This document shows positions 1-9,276 of a stretch of DNA of 64,000 bases, in pieces (positions within the stretch are counted from its first letter, which is position 1; each line of letters begins with the position of its first letter). The DNA lies in NCBI GenBank assembly GCA_963740395.1, contig CAVUEP010000015.1, positions 62,001-126,000 of the forward strand. Direction: 5' to 3'. This stretch comes from CADEEN01 sp963740395 (GTDB lineage Bacteria > Pseudomonadota > Gammaproteobacteria > Burkholderiales > Burkholderiaceae_C). Below the pieces are notes generated by a model that saw only the letters and a program-made list of their open reading frames with translations, was not told where the DNA came from and searched no databases. The position numbers were made by a program, and so were the translations under genes.

Positions 1-901
1 GGTCGGCACTGGCCTTGACCGCGTCGTTGAAGGCCGCCTGCACCTGCTCGGGCACCTGCACATGCTGGACGTTGACGTTGGCCACCACGATGCCGGCATT
101 CAGGCGATCGAGCTGGGCCTGGATCGACTTGACCAGGTCTGCGGCAATCGCATCACGCTGCTCGTACAGCACCTGGTCGACCTGGCTGCGCCCGACGATT
201 TCGCGCACGGCCGACTCGCTGGCCTGCACCACCGCCTCATCCGGGTTCCGGTTTTCGAACAGGTAGGCCCGCGCGTCCTTGAGCCGATATTGCACCGTGA
301 AGCGGATGTCGATGATGTTCTCATCCTGCGTCAGCATCGACGAGTCGCGCAGTCCGGTCACCTGGGCCACCGTGTTGCGGCCGACTTCGACCGAACGCAG
401 CTGCGTCACCGCCACCGTCTCATGGGCCTGGAACGGGTAGGGCCAGCGAAACTGGATGCCGGCGTCCCGCGTCTGGGTGTAACGACCGAAGGACGTCACC
501 ACGGCCTGCTGGCCTTCCTGCACGATGAACACGCCGCTCCCGGCCCACACCAGCACCGCCACGCCGACGATCAGACCGATACCAATGCCCGCGCTCTTCA
601 TGTCGGGTTGGAAGTTGCCACCGCCGTCTCCGCCACCGCCACCGCCCACCAGACGCGGCTTGCCCGAGCCCTTGCCGCCGAACAGACCGCCCAGCTTCTT
701 GTTGAAGTCGCGCCACAACTCGTCGAGATCGGGCGGGCCGTCATTGCGGTTGTTGTAGGTCAAACCATTGTCCGGGCCCGCCGCATGGCGACGGCGCGAC
801 GGCCGCAACAGCGCGGCGAGCAACGCGCGCAGGGCGCGGCCCAACTCGGTCAGGCGCCATCCGAACGGGGCGGGGGCAGCGGGCTCAATGCGAAAGGTCA
901 T
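1..901 (-). CDS. hflK: HflK, membrane protease regulator (3' end outside window)
   Basis: HflK pairs with HflC as a stomatin/SPFH membrane complex that holds and modulates the FtsH protease at the inner membrane. The frame reads from an ATG at 901 with no stop before the window edge, so the C-terminus is missing. Visible are the family motif GPPDLDELWRDFNKKLGGLF near residues 55-74, a glycine-rich stretch at 86-95, one membrane segment at about 105-126, then the start of the SPFH domain (VQEGQQAVVTSFGRY). The ATG overlaps the hflX stop as ATGA, so the two are translationally coupled. The N-terminal 50 residues before the family motif are less conserved, so a later start cannot be excluded. 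Confidence 0.93.
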   Translation of the reverse strand, partial: MTFRIEPAAPAPFGWRLTELGRALRALLAALLRPSRRRHAAGPDNGLTYNNRNDGPPDLDELWRDFNKKLGGLFGGKGSGKPRLVGGGGGGDGGGNFQPDMKSAGIGIGLIVGVAVLVWAGSGVFIVQEGQQAVVTSFGRYTQTRDAGIQFRWPYPFQAHETVAVTQLRSVEVGRNTVAQVTGLRDSSMLTQDENIIDIRFTVQYRLKDARAYLFENRNPDEAVVQASESAVREIVGRSQVDQVLYEQRDAIAADLVKSIQAQLDRLNAGIVVANVNVQHVQVPEQVQAAFNDAVKASAD

Positions 902-2169
902 GCTGGCTTGACTCGGTTAATGGATTCTTCGGCGGTTGGTGCGCTGCGGCCGCGGCATGCAAGGGCCGCTTGCGGCCGATATGGTGGCACAGCCTCAGGA
1001 TTCAAGGTGTCGCCGGCCACGTGCTCCGCGATCATCGCCCGCAGTACCTCCAGTCCGCGGCCGTCGCGTGCACTGACAAAGACGCGTGGCGTGCGCAGCC
1101 CCGGCGCGCGCTCGACCGCGTCACGCAATGCCCTGGGCGTTTGCGTGGGCGTCAACAGGTCGAGCTTGTTGTACACGAGGATCTGCACAATGCGGTCGGC
1201 GCCGATCTCGGCGAGCACGCGCTCCACCTCTTCGATCTGCTCGGCAGCCTGCGGGCTGGCCGCGTCGACCACGTGCAGCAGCAGATCGGCGTCTGCGGCC
1301 TCCTGCAAGGTCGCGCGAAAGGCATCGACCAGCTTGTGCGGCAGGTCGCGAATGAACCCGACGGTGTCGGACAACGACACCTGCCGCCCGGCCTCCTGCA
1401 GCCAAAGCGACCGCGTCGTGGTGTCCAGCGTTGCGAACAGCTGGTCGGCGGCGTAGGCGCGCGCCTTCACCAGCGCATTGAAGAGCGTCGACTTGCCGGC
1501 GTTGGTATAGCCGACCAGCGATATGCGAAAGGTGCCGCTGCGTTCGCGCGCGCGGCGTTGCGTCTGGTGCTGGCGCTTGACCTTGTCCAGCCTGGCCTTG
1601 ACGGTCTTGATGCGCTCACCAATCATGCGCCGGTCGAGCTCGATCTGAGCCTCACCCGGCCCGCCGCGAATGCCGATGCCGCCGGTCTGTCGCTCCAGGT
1701 GGCTCCAGCGACGCACCAGCCGCGTCGCCTGGTACTGCAGCCGCGCCAGCTCGACCTGCAGCTTGCCCTCGTGGCTCTGGGCCCGCGCAGCGAAGATGTC
1801 CAGGATCAGTGCCGTGCGATCGGCCACCGAAACGCCCAGGTGCTGCTCGAGGTTGCGCTGCTGCGCAGGCGAGAGCGCCTGGTCGAAGATCACGCCATGG
1901 GCCCGCTCGGCCAGCACCAGGGTCTTGATCTCGTCGGCCTTGCCCGAGCCAATGAACAGCGCCGCGTCCGGCGCCTTGCGCCGGGCAAGCACACGCGCCA
2001 CGGGCTCGTCACCGGCCGAGGCCGCGAGCAGGGCCAACTCGTCCAGCGTGGGGTCGAACGACGAGCCGGGTCCGAGGTCGACGCCCACCAGGACCACACG
2101 CGCGGCGCTGGTGTCGCTATCGCGGCCGATGATGGACAAGTCCAAGAGATCGCGCGTCTGTCTCCGCAA
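898..2169 (-). CDS. hflX: HflX, ribosome-associated GTPase
   Basis: HflX is a GTPase that binds and splits stalled 70S ribosomes. The 423-residue frame has an N-terminal HflX domain, a coiled linker rich in Arg/Lys at 185-212, then the G domain with G1 GYTNAGKS at 220-227, G3 DTVG at 268-271 and G4 NKLD at 334-337. It follows hfq with a 9-base gap and overlaps hflK by 4 bases, the usual hfq-hflX-hflK order. The frame opens with a TTG at 2169; a GTG at 2097 just before the conserved VLVGVDLG is an alternative start. Confidence 0.95.
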   Translation of the reverse strand: MRRQTRDLLDLSIIGRDSDTSAARVVLVGVDLGPGSSFDPTLDELALLAASAGDEPVARVLARRKAPDAALFIGSGKADEIKTLVLAERAHGVIFDQALSPAQQRNLEQHLGVSVADRTALILDIFAARAQSHEGKLQVELARLQYQATRLVRRWSHLERQTGGIGIRGGPGEAQIELDRRMIGERIKTVKARLDKVKRQHQTQRRARERSGTFRISLVGYTNAGKSTLFNALVKARAYAADQLFATLDTTTRSLWLQEAGRQVSLSDTVGFIRDLPHKLVDAFRATLQEAADADLLLHVVDAASPQAAEQIEEVERVLAEIGADRIVQILVYNKLDLLTPTQTPRALRDAVERAPGLRTPRVFVSARDGRGLEVLRAMIAEHVAGDTLNPEAVPPYRPQAALACRGRSAPTAEESINRVKPA

Positions 2170-2178
2170 GGTCCAGCA

Positions 2179-2436
2179 TCACGCTGCGCTCGATTCGCTG
2201 GATTCGCTGGAATCGTGCGCATGAAAGTTGACGGCACGACCCGGCACCACGGTCGAGATCGCGTGCTTGTAGACCATCTGGGTCACGGTATTGCGAAGCA
2301 GCACGACATATTGGTCGAACGACTCGATCTGGCCCTGCAACTTGATTCCGTTGACGAGGTAGATCGACACTGGCACATGCTCCTTGCGCAGCAGGTTCAG
2401 GAACGGGTCTTGTAGCAATTGCCCCTTGTTGCTCAC
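2179..2436 (-). CDS. hfq: Hfq RNA chaperone
   Basis: Hfq forms a hexameric Sm-like ring that pairs small RNAs with mRNAs. The 85-residue product has the Sm1 region DPFLNLLRKEHVPVSIYLVN and the Sm2 core YKHAISTVVP. It ends in a short acidic Ser/Glu tail. I chose the GTG at 2436 because GGAG lies 8 bases upstream and the product then begins MSNKGQLLQDP as in other Hfq proteins; a GTG three codons further upstream overlaps that Shine-Dalgarno sequence. It is the first gene of the hfq-hflX-hflK set, downstream of der. Confidence 0.97.
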   Translation of the reverse strand: MSNKGQLLQDPFLNLLRKEHVPVSIYLVNGIKLQGQIESFDQYVVLLRNTVTQMVYKHAISTVVPGRAVNFHAHDSSESSESSAA

Positions 2437-2519
2437 GATATTCACTCCGTGTTTGAAGTTGGCTCGGCGATCACGTTAGCACAGGGTTGCCCCCTATGGC
2501 GACCATGACCATCCAAGGC

Positions 2520-3860
2520 TTAGGAGCCCTTGTCGTCGAAAGGGTTCCGCGAGGTCTTCATTTCGATGCGCATCGGCGTGCCGACCAGCTTGAAGTGAGT
2601 CCGGATGCGCCCTTCGAGGAAGCGCTTGTAGGCGTCGGTGACATGCTCGAGCGAGTTGCCGTGGACGACCACGATCGGCGGGTTCATGCCGCCCTGGTGG
2701 GCATAGCGCATCTTGGGCCGGAAATGCCCGGCGCGCTTGGGCGCCTGGTGCTCCACCGCCTCCAGCAGCAGCCGGGTGAGCACAGGCGTCGGCATTTTCT
2801 TCATGGCCGAGGCATGGGCATCCGCAACCGCCTGCCACAACGGGCCCAGACCCTGGCGCTTGAGCGCCGAGATGTGCAGCCGCGTCGCGTACTTCAGGAA
2901 CGCCAGGCGCGACTCGATCGAGCGTTCGAGCATGTCGCGCTGGTAGCTGTCGATGGCGTCCCACTTGTTGATCGCGATCACGACGGCGCGGCCCGCATCC
3001 AGGATGTAGCCGGCGATATGCGCATCCTGATCGGTCACGCCCTGCGTGGCATCGAGCAGCAGGACCACCACATGGGCGTCGGCGATCGCCTGCAAGGTCT
3101 TGACCACCGAGAACTTCTCGATCGCCTCGAACACCTTGCCCTTGCGTCGCAGGCCGGCGGTATCGATCAGCTCGAACTTCTGGCCCGCGCGCTCGAACGG
3201 CACATGGATGGCGTCACGCGTCGTGCCCGGCAGGTCGAACGCGATCAGCCGCTCCTCGCCCAGCCAGGTGTTGATCAGCGTGCTCTTGCCCACATTGGGG
3301 CGGCCTGCGACGGCCAGGCGGATCGGGTGCTCGACCCCGTCACCGTAGATCTCCTCCTCCGCGCCGAAGTCAAAGCCTTCGAGCACCGCGTCGATCAGGC
3401 TGCGAATGCCCTGCCCATGCGCGGCCGACACCGGATGCGGCTCGCCCATCCCGAGCTCATGGAACTCGGCCAGGTGGGGCGAGTCGGTCATGCCTTCGGC
3501 CTTGTTGACGACGACGAAGACCCGCTTGTTGGCCGTGCGCAGGTAGCGTGCGATGTCGTGGTCCTGTCCCGAGACACCGGTGCGGATGTCGACGACGAAG
3601 ATCACCGCATCGGCTTCGGCAACCGCCTGCTTGGTCTGTTTGGCCATTTCCGCGACCACACCGGTCGGCCTGTCGGGCTCGAAGCCACCGGTGTCAACGA
3701 CGATGAACTCGTGCTCGCCGAAGCGCGCGTCGCCATAGTGGCGGTCGCGCGTGAGGCCGGCGAAGTCGGCCACGATCGCGTCGCGGCTCTTGGTCAGCCG
3801 GTTGAACAGCGTCGACTTGCCGACATTGGGCCGGCCCACAATGGCCACCACGGGTTTCAT
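2520..3860 (-). CDS. der: Der (EngA), double GTPase for 50S assembly
   Basis: Der has two tandem GTPase domains and is needed to mature the large ribosomal subunit. The 446-residue protein shows G1 motifs GRPNVGKST at about 9-17 and again at 186-194, G3 DTGG at 56-59 and DTAG at 233-236, and G4 NKAE at 119-122 and NKWD near 298. The C-terminal KH-like domain follows, with RTHFKLVGTPMRIEM near the end. Length and domain layout are normal. It lies 13 bases downstream of bamB. Confidence 0.97.
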   Translation of the reverse strand: MKPVVAIVGRPNVGKSTLFNRLTKSRDAIVADFAGLTRDRHYGDARFGEHEFIVVDTGGFEPDRPTGVVAEMAKQTKQAVAEADAVIFVVDIRTGVSGQDHDIARYLRTANKRVFVVVNKAEGMTDSPHLAEFHELGMGEPHPVSAAHGQGIRSLIDAVLEGFDFGAEEEIYGDGVEHPIRLAVAGRPNVGKSTLINTWLGEERLIAFDLPGTTRDAIHVPFERAGQKFELIDTAGLRRKGKVFEAIEKFSVVKTLQAIADAHVVVLLLDATQGVTDQDAHIAGYILDAGRAVVIAINKWDAIDSYQRDMLERSIESRLAFLKYATRLHISALKRQGLGPLWQAVADAHASAMKKMPTPVLTRLLLEAVEHQAPKRAGHFRPKMRYAHQGGMNPPIVVVHGNSLEHVTDAYKRFLEGRIRTHFKLVGTPMRIEMKTSRNPFDDKGS

Positions 3861-3873
3861 GGCAGTTTCCGGT

Positions 3874-4986
3874 CTATTCCGGTCGGAACGCGAACAGGCC
3901 GCCGTTGCGCGTCACGACCAGGATCGTCCTGCCGGCCAGCATGGGCACGCCGACCACGGGCGAACCGTCGGTGGGCAATCGAAGCAAGATCTTGCCGTCA
4001 TTGCGATCGAGAAAGTGCACCTGGCCTTCCGCGTCGCCGAAGATCACCGTACGCCCGGCCACCAAGGGCCCTGACAGACCGCGATAGCGCAGGGACTCGC
4101 TGCTCCAGGCCAGGTCGCCGTTGGCGGCACGCCAGGCCGTGATGCGGTCGCTGGCATCGGCACCAACCAGCAACTCGGCATCTCCGCCCACGGCTTGGAC
4201 GCCGCCGACGCTCTTCGTCCACAGCAGCGTCGCCAGCTGCGCATTGGCACAGCCGACCGCCGACTGGAACGCGCGGGCACAGACCACATCGCCGACACGC
4301 AGCGCCGGCCCGGTCAGGTCGGCCAGGCGTTCGACTTCGTTGGTACCGCGCGGATTGGCGAGTGCGACTTCCCAGCGCACCGTGCCACGCAACGGATCGA
4401 CACCCGTCAGGCGCTGCCCCAGGCCGACCAGCAAGGTGTCCTTGAACGCGGCAATCACGCCGGGCTGCGACAGGGTCAGCGCTTCGCCGGGGCGCTGCAG
4501 GACCCAGAGCAGCCGGCCATCGATGGCGTCAAAGGCGGTGACGACACGATCCACGCCGATCACGAAGACCCGCTCGCCGGCCACCAAGGGCGCGGTCGAC
4601 ACACGAGAGTTCAGCCGCGCACGCCACTTCACAACGCCACGCTCCAGCACCACCACCTCGTTGTCGCGCGTGACGACCGCAGCGAAGCGGCCATCGCTTC
4701 CGACGCCGGCGCTCAGGCGCGCACCGGCACTGCCACGCCAGACTTCGCTGCCGCTTTCGGCCTGCAGCGCCAGCACGGTCCCGTCGGCCGCAGCGACCGT
4801 GAATTCCGCGTCGCGTGCGACCGTGATCAAGCCGGGCGCGGCGCCGTCGATGCGCGTGCTCCAGACCTGCCGCCCTGCGATCTGCGGCGTGATGGCCTCG
4901 AGCGGTGTGGGTTTGGGCTTGTCACTCGAGCAGCCGACCACCAGTCCCGCCAGGGCCAGAGAAATGACACGCAGAACGACTCTCAC
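3874..4986 (-). CDS. bamB: BamB, outer-membrane assembly lipoprotein
   Basis: BamB is the beta-propeller lipoprotein of the BAM complex that inserts beta-barrel proteins into the outer membrane. The 370-residue product has a lipoprotein signal with lipobox VVGC near residue 19, followed by repeated PQQ-like blades (for example DGTVLALQAESGSEVWRGSA and DAIDGRLLWVL). The GTG start overlaps the stop of the upstream TPR gene. BamD is encoded 10.9 kb away in the same window. The bamB-yfgM pairing is standard in proteobacteria. Confidence 0.95.
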   Translation of the reverse strand: MRVVLRVISLALAGLVVGCSSDKPKPTPLEAITPQIAGRQVWSTRIDGAAPGLITVARDAEFTVAAADGTVLALQAESGSEVWRGSAGARLSAGVGSDGRFAAVVTRDNEVVVLERGVVKWRARLNSRVSTAPLVAGERVFVIGVDRVVTAFDAIDGRLLWVLQRPGEALTLSQPGVIAAFKDTLLVGLGQRLTGVDPLRGTVRWEVALANPRGTNEVERLADLTGPALRVGDVVCARAFQSAVGCANAQLATLLWTKSVGGVQAVGGDAELLVGADASDRITAWRAANGDLAWSSESLRYRGLSGPLVAGRTVIFGDAEGQVHFLDRNDGKILLRLPTDGSPVVGVPMLAGRTILVVTRNGGLFAFRPE

Positions 4987-5666
4987 TTGACAGCTCCGCT
5001 GGCGGCCGCTGCCGCCGGGGCGGCGCCGAGGGCCGTCAGCTTGGCGTCGATCAGCCGCCGGTATTCGAGTTTTTCATCCACGGCCTTGTAGGCAGCCTCG
5101 AACGCCTTGCGCGCCTCGTCATTCTTGCCCTGCGCCAGCAAGACGTCACCGCGGCGGTCCGCGATCAGCCCCACGAACGCCTGGGCGCTCTTGGCCTGAG
5201 CCGCGGCGTCAAGCTGGGCCAGCGCGGCGTCATATTGTTTCTTCTCCAGCATCAAGCCGGCGGCGCGCACGCGCGCAATCACACGGTATTCGTCATCGAC
5301 GGCGCTTTCGCTGGCCCAGGCGAGCGTGGCCAGCGCGGCATCGGTCTGTTCCTTCTCGCTCTGCACCTTGGCCGTCAGCAGCGCGCCCTGTTGCGCATAG
5401 GCCGTGCGCGGGTAACGCGACTGCAGGTCGGCAAACACGAGGGCGCTGCGCTGCACGTCGGCGGCCTGGGCGGCACGTTCGAGTTCGTCAAACATCGCGC
5501 TGGCCTTGCCGGCCTGGTCGCGCTGCCAGAGGTTCCAGCCGTTCCAGGCCGCGAAGCCGCCCAACGCGAGGATCAGCACCCACGTGATCAGATTGCCGTA
5601 CTGGGACCAGAAGGCCTTGAGCTGATCGACTTGTTCCTGGTCTTGCAGGTCGAGATGGGTCGCCAT
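4983..5666 (-). CDS. yfgM: YfgM-like TPR protein, Sec translocon accessory
   Basis: YfgM is an inner-membrane protein with periplasmic tetratricopeptide repeats that associates with SecYEG and periplasmic chaperones. The 227-residue product has a cytoplasmic start MATHLDLQDQEQVDQLKAFW, one membrane segment at about 27-45, and helical TPR-like repeats after it, ending in an Ala-rich tail. The next gene (bamB) overlaps its stop. Position between hisS and bamB supports the call. Confidence 0.9.
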   Translation of the reverse strand: MATHLDLQDQEQVDQLKAFWSQYGNLITWVLILALGGFAAWNGWNLWQRDQAGKASAMFDELERAAQAADVQRSALVFADLQSRYPRTAYAQQGALLTAKVQSEKEQTDAALATLAWASESAVDDEYRVIARVRAAGLMLEKKQYDAALAQLDAAAQAKSAQAFVGLIADRRGDVLLAQGKNDEARKAFEAAYKAVDEKLEYRRLIDAKLTALGAAPAAAAASGAVK

Positions 5667-5741
5667 GAGGTGTTTGATTTCGAGAAAGCTGGGATTATGT
5701 CTGCGGTGGTCTCGGCCGGAGCCTGGCGCCCTGAGGGCGGC

Positions 5742-7034
5742 CTAGGGTTGCGGGCTGCGCAGTTCGTGCGCCCAGTTGGCCGCGTCGCAAAGCGCGCGCG
5801 CGTATTGCCGCGCTGCCTCGCCGCCGCGCAAGGGCTTGATCGCGACCTCGCCACGGGCGAGTTCGTCGGGGCCAAAGATCAATGCGCAGGCTGCGCCACT
5901 GGCGTCGGCGCGTTTGAACTGGGACTTCATGCTGCCCCCACCCGCGTGCATCAGCACCGAGACACCCGCGCCACGCAGCGCCTCGAGCGCCGGCATCACC
6001 TGCGCCAGCGACGCGGGATCCGTTACCAGCGCGTAGGCATCCGGCGCCGTCGAGGGCGCTTGGATGGCGGCGCCTTCGAGCATCAGCATCAAGCGTTCCA
6101 TACCCAACCCAAACCCGATGCCGGGCGCGGGCTTGCCGCCGAGCGTCTCTATCAACTGGTCGTAGCGGCCGCCGCCGCAGACCGTGCTTTGCGCGCCCAG
6201 CAGGTCGCTCTTCCACTCGAAGACCGTGAGGTTGTAGTAGTCCATGCCGCGCACCAGGCGCGGGTTGACGCTGTACGCCAGCCCGGCCGCGTCGAGCACG
6301 GTACGCACGGCTTTGAAATGCGCCAGCGACTCGGCCCCAAGGAAGTCCATCAGCGTCGGCGCGCTCGCGACCACCTCGCTCATGGCCGGGTTCTTCGTGT
6401 CGAGAATGCGCAACGGATTGCTGTGCAGGCGGCGCCGGGCCTCGGCATCCAGGCGTTCCGAGTGCGCTTGGAAGTGCGCAATCAACGCGCCGCGATGCGC
6501 CCTGCGCTCGTCGGGCTGGCCCAGGCTGTTGATCTCGAGCGCGATGTGCTCACCCTCATTGAGCCCCAGTTCGCGCCAGAGCGCGCGCAGCATCAGGATC
6601 AACTCGGCATCGACGTCCGGCCCGGCATGGCCCAGGGCTTCGACATCGAGCTGGTGGAACTGGCGCGTGCGTCCCTTTTGCGGCCGCTCATGGCGGAACA
6701 TCGGCCCCATCTGCCAGATGCGCAGCGGGCCGTTGTAGAGCGCGTTGTGCTCGTTGATGGCGCGCACGATGCCGGCGGTGGCTTCGGGCCGCAGCGTCAG
6801 CCGGTCGCCGTTCATCGCGTCCTGCCAGGAGAACATCTCCTTCTCGACGATATCGGTCACCTCGCCCAGTCCCCGCACAAAGAGTGCGGTCGGCTCGACG
6901 ATCGGCGTGCGCAGGTTGCGGTAACCCCAGCGACCCAGCAGATCGCGGATCTTGCCTTCCACCCACTCCCATTGCGCCGACTCCTCGGGCAACAGGTCGT
7001 TCATGCCTTTGACAGCAGTGATCTTCTCAGCCAT
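5742..7034 (-). CDS. hisS: Histidyl-tRNA synthetase
   Basis: Class II synthetase that charges tRNA-His. The 430-residue protein starts AEKITAVKGMNDLLPEESAQ after its Met, carries class II motif 2 FRHERPQKGRTRQFHQ, the histidine-binding loops LVRGMDYYNLTVFEW and GGGRYDQLIE, and motif 3 GIGFGLGMERL. The ATG at 7034 is preferred over an upstream TTG at 7058 because it matches the usual N-terminus. The C-terminal anticodon-binding domain ends near 5742. Confidence 0.96.
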   Translation of the reverse strand: MAEKITAVKGMNDLLPEESAQWEWVEGKIRDLLGRWGYRNLRTPIVEPTALFVRGLGEVTDIVEKEMFSWQDAMNGDRLTLRPEATAGIVRAINEHNALYNGPLRIWQMGPMFRHERPQKGRTRQFHQLDVEALGHAGPDVDAELILMLRALWRELGLNEGEHIALEINSLGQPDERRAHRGALIAHFQAHSERLDAEARRRLHSNPLRILDTKNPAMSEVVASAPTLMDFLGAESLAHFKAVRTVLDAAGLAYSVNPRLVRGMDYYNLTVFEWKSDLLGAQSTVCGGGRYDQLIETLGGKPAPGIGFGLGMERLMLMLEGAAIQAPSTAPDAYALVTDPASLAQVMPALEALRGAGVSVLMHAGGGSMKSQFKRADASGAACALIFGPDELARGEVAIKPLRGGEAARQYARALCDAANWAHELRSPQP

Positions 7035-7074
7035 ATCGTTGATCAACGTGCGCGGCAACCCGCGCGACTTGGGA

Positions 7075-7126
7075 CTTGTTCAAGCGACCACCGCGGATCC
7101 GGCACCGCAGGCGCTTCGGGGGTGGG
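7075..7126. repeat. Short form of a Burkholderiales intergenic repeat
   Basis: The hisS-ispG gap holds CCGCGGATCCGGC followed by GCTTCGGGGGTGGG. The same two blocks recur, further apart, in the etfB-etfA gap at 32,190-32,276. This looks like a degraded copy of a dispersed intergenic repeat. Confidence 0.45.
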
Positions 7127-8393
7127 TCATGTCGCGCCGAATCGCTTCTCGATGTAGGTCTCGACGAGGCGATGGAAGTCCTGCGCAATGCCCTCGCCGC
7201 GCAGCGTCAACGCCTTTTCACCATCGATGAACACCGGCGCAGCAGGCGCTTCGCCGGTGCCGGGCAGGCTGATGCCGATGTCAGCGTGCTTGCTCTCGCC
7301 GGGGCCATTGACGATGCAACCCATGACCGCGACCTTGAGGTTCTCGACACCCGGGTACTTGGCCTTCCAGACCGGCATCTGCGCACGCAGGAAATCGTCG
7401 ATCTGCTTGGCCAGCTCCTGGAACGTGGTGCTGGTCGTGCGCCCGCAGCCAGGGCAGGCCGTGACGCTGGGATTGAAGGCGCGCAGCCCCAGCGACTGCA
7501 GGATCTCGAGCGCCACGACCACTTCCTGGGTGCGCGCCTCGCCGGGCTGGGGCGTCAGGCTGACGCGGATGGTGTCGCCGATACCTTCCTGCAACAGCAC
7601 CGACAGCGCGGCTGCCGAAGCCACGGTGCCCTTGGTGCCCATGCCGGCTTCGGTCAGCCCGAGGTGCAAGGCGTAGTCGCAACGCGCCGCCAGCGTGCGG
7701 TAGACGGCGACCAGGTCCTGCACGCCGCTGACCTTACAACTGATGATGATGTTGTCGGGATTGAGGCCGAGCTCGCGTGCCACTTCGCGCCGACTGCAGG
7801 GCCGACGTCACCAGGGCCTGGTACATCACCTGCTTGGCGTCCCACGGCTCGGCGCGCCGTGCGTTCTCGTCCATCATCGAGGCCAGCAACTCCTGGTCCA
7901 GGCTGCCCCAATTGACGCCGATGCGAACCACCTTGTCGTAGCGCACCGCGGCCTCGATCATCTGTGCGAACTGGCGGTCTCGCTTGTCGCCCTTGCCGAC
8001 GTTGCCCGGGTTGATGCGGTACTTGCTCAGCGCCTGCGCCATCGCCGGGTGGTCAGTCAGCAGGCGGTGGCCGTTGTAGTGAAAGTCGCCGACAAGGGGC
8101 ACATCGACACCCATGCGATCGAGCTGCTCGCGGATCGCGGGCACGGCCTGCGCCGCCTCGGGCGTGTTGACCGTGATGCGCACCAGCTCGGAGCCAGCAA
8201 TGGCCAGCTCCTTGACCTGGATCGCGGTGCCGATGACGTCGACCGTGTCGGTATTGGTCATCGACTGCACGCGCACCGGCGCATCGCCACCGATGGTGAC
8301 GACGTTGGAACCCCATTTCGCGCAGGCCTGTCGCGTGGGCCGCCGCACCGCGGTGGTCCCTGGGATGATCTCGAAGGGTCGGTCGCCGTTCAT
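7127..8393 (-). CDS. ispG: IspG, HMBPP synthase, with one frameshift
   Basis: IspG converts methylerythritol cyclodiphosphate to HMBPP in the MEP isoprenoid pathway using a [4Fe-4S] cluster. The N-terminal part runs from the ATG at 8393 (NGDRPFEIIPGTTAVRRPTR after Met) to about 7785. The C-terminal part continues in another frame from about 7783 with VARELGLNPDNIIISCKVSG and the cluster motif CPGCGRTTST. The two parts join without gap or loss, so this is one extra base or two missing bases near 7,784, probably a sequencing error in an essential gene. The ATG lies just after the rodZ stop. Confidence 0.92.
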
Positions 8394-8394
8394 G

Positions 8395-9276
8395 TCAGCG
8401 CAATTGAAGCCGGGACACGTTGTCGCGCGTGCTGGGAGCCAGGTCGACCACCTCATTGCGGAATGTGATCTGGGTGGCCGCAGCGTTGCCGATCGCGACG
8501 CGCAAGGGCAACGGACCGTCCAGGCCCACCGCCTCGCCCGCCTGCACGGTGCGCGAAAGCAGCGTCTGGCCGCGCCCGTCCTGCACTTCAATCCAGGACG
8601 CGGCGCTGGTACGCACGACGAGCAAGCCAGCCACCACCCCCGACGCAGCGGCGACGCCCGCCACCGGCAACGGTGCCGAGTGAACAGTCTCGATCTGGGC
8701 CGGCACAGGCGCGGAAGCGGCAGTCGCCGCAGCCGGCGCCAGCTCTGCGGCTGGCGCCGCGGCAGGCGCGGGAGCCGGCGCAGCGGGCGAAGGCGCGCTG
8801 ACAGGACTGCTGACTGCGCGCCACGACATCCAGCGCTCCGGCATCAAGGCCAGCGCCAGGGTGCCCAGCAGCACTGCCAGCGTGGCCCAGAACATGGGCC
8901 GGCGCAGCAGCGTGTAATCGCCAGGGTCCCGGCTGCCCGGTGGCTCGCGGAACGGTGCGTTGAGGCCCGCGCCCACCTGCGACAGTCTGGTCATGTCGCC
9001 GGCCTGCGGCAACTTTGCCAGCACGGGTTCGGCATCCACCTTGAGCGCGCGACAAACCGTCTGCGCCAGTGCGCGCGTGAAGGTCATGTCCGGCAGGTCG
9101 CCGTGACGATCCGCCTCCAAGGCCTCGAGCTTGCGCGGCGCCACCTTGATCGACGCGGCCAGCGCGGCGATATGCAGGCCGCGGGCCTCGCGCGCCGCAC
9201 GCAGCATGCCGCCGGCGCTTGGCGCCGACGCACTGGCCGTTGCGGCGGGCCCGTCCTTGTCGCTCGCCTCAGTCAT
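8395..9276 (-). CDS. rodZ: RodZ-like cytoskeletal membrane protein
   Basis: RodZ links the MreB cytoskeleton to the elongation machinery. From the ATG at 9276 (GGGG 8 bases upstream) the 293-residue product has an N-terminal helix-turn-helix domain (GGMLRAAREARGLHIAALA and AALEADRHGDLPDM-type helices), one membrane segment near 150 (FWATLAVLLGTLALALMP), a Pro/Ala-rich periplasmic linker, and a C-terminal DUF4115-type beta domain (SWIEVQDGRGQTLLSRTV). It overlaps the pilF stop by 8 bases and precedes ispG, the common order in betaproteobacteria. Confidence 0.88.
   Translation of the reverse strand: MTEASDKDGPAATASASAPSAGGMLRAAREARGLHIAALAASIKVAPRKLEALEADRHGDLPDMTFTRALAQTVCRALKVDAEPVLAKLPQAGDMTRLSQVGAGLNAPFREPPGSRDPGDYTLLRRPMFWATLAVLLGTLALALMPERWMSWRAVSSPVSAPSPAAPAPAPAAAPAAELAPAAATAASAPVPAQIETVHSAPLPVAGVAAASGVVAGLLVVRTSAASWIEVQDGRGQTLLSRTVQAGEAVGLDGPLPLRVAIGNAAATQITFRNEVVDLAPSTRDNVSRLQLR

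Noticed and set aside
62..1456. Long plus-strand open frames across the first 33 kb (for example 62-1,456, 970-2,415, 5,235-7,157, 11,945-14,350, 24,842-27,760)
   Set aside because: They are antisense shadows of well-supported minus-strand genes in high-GC DNA. None has family motifs or a ribosome binding site.
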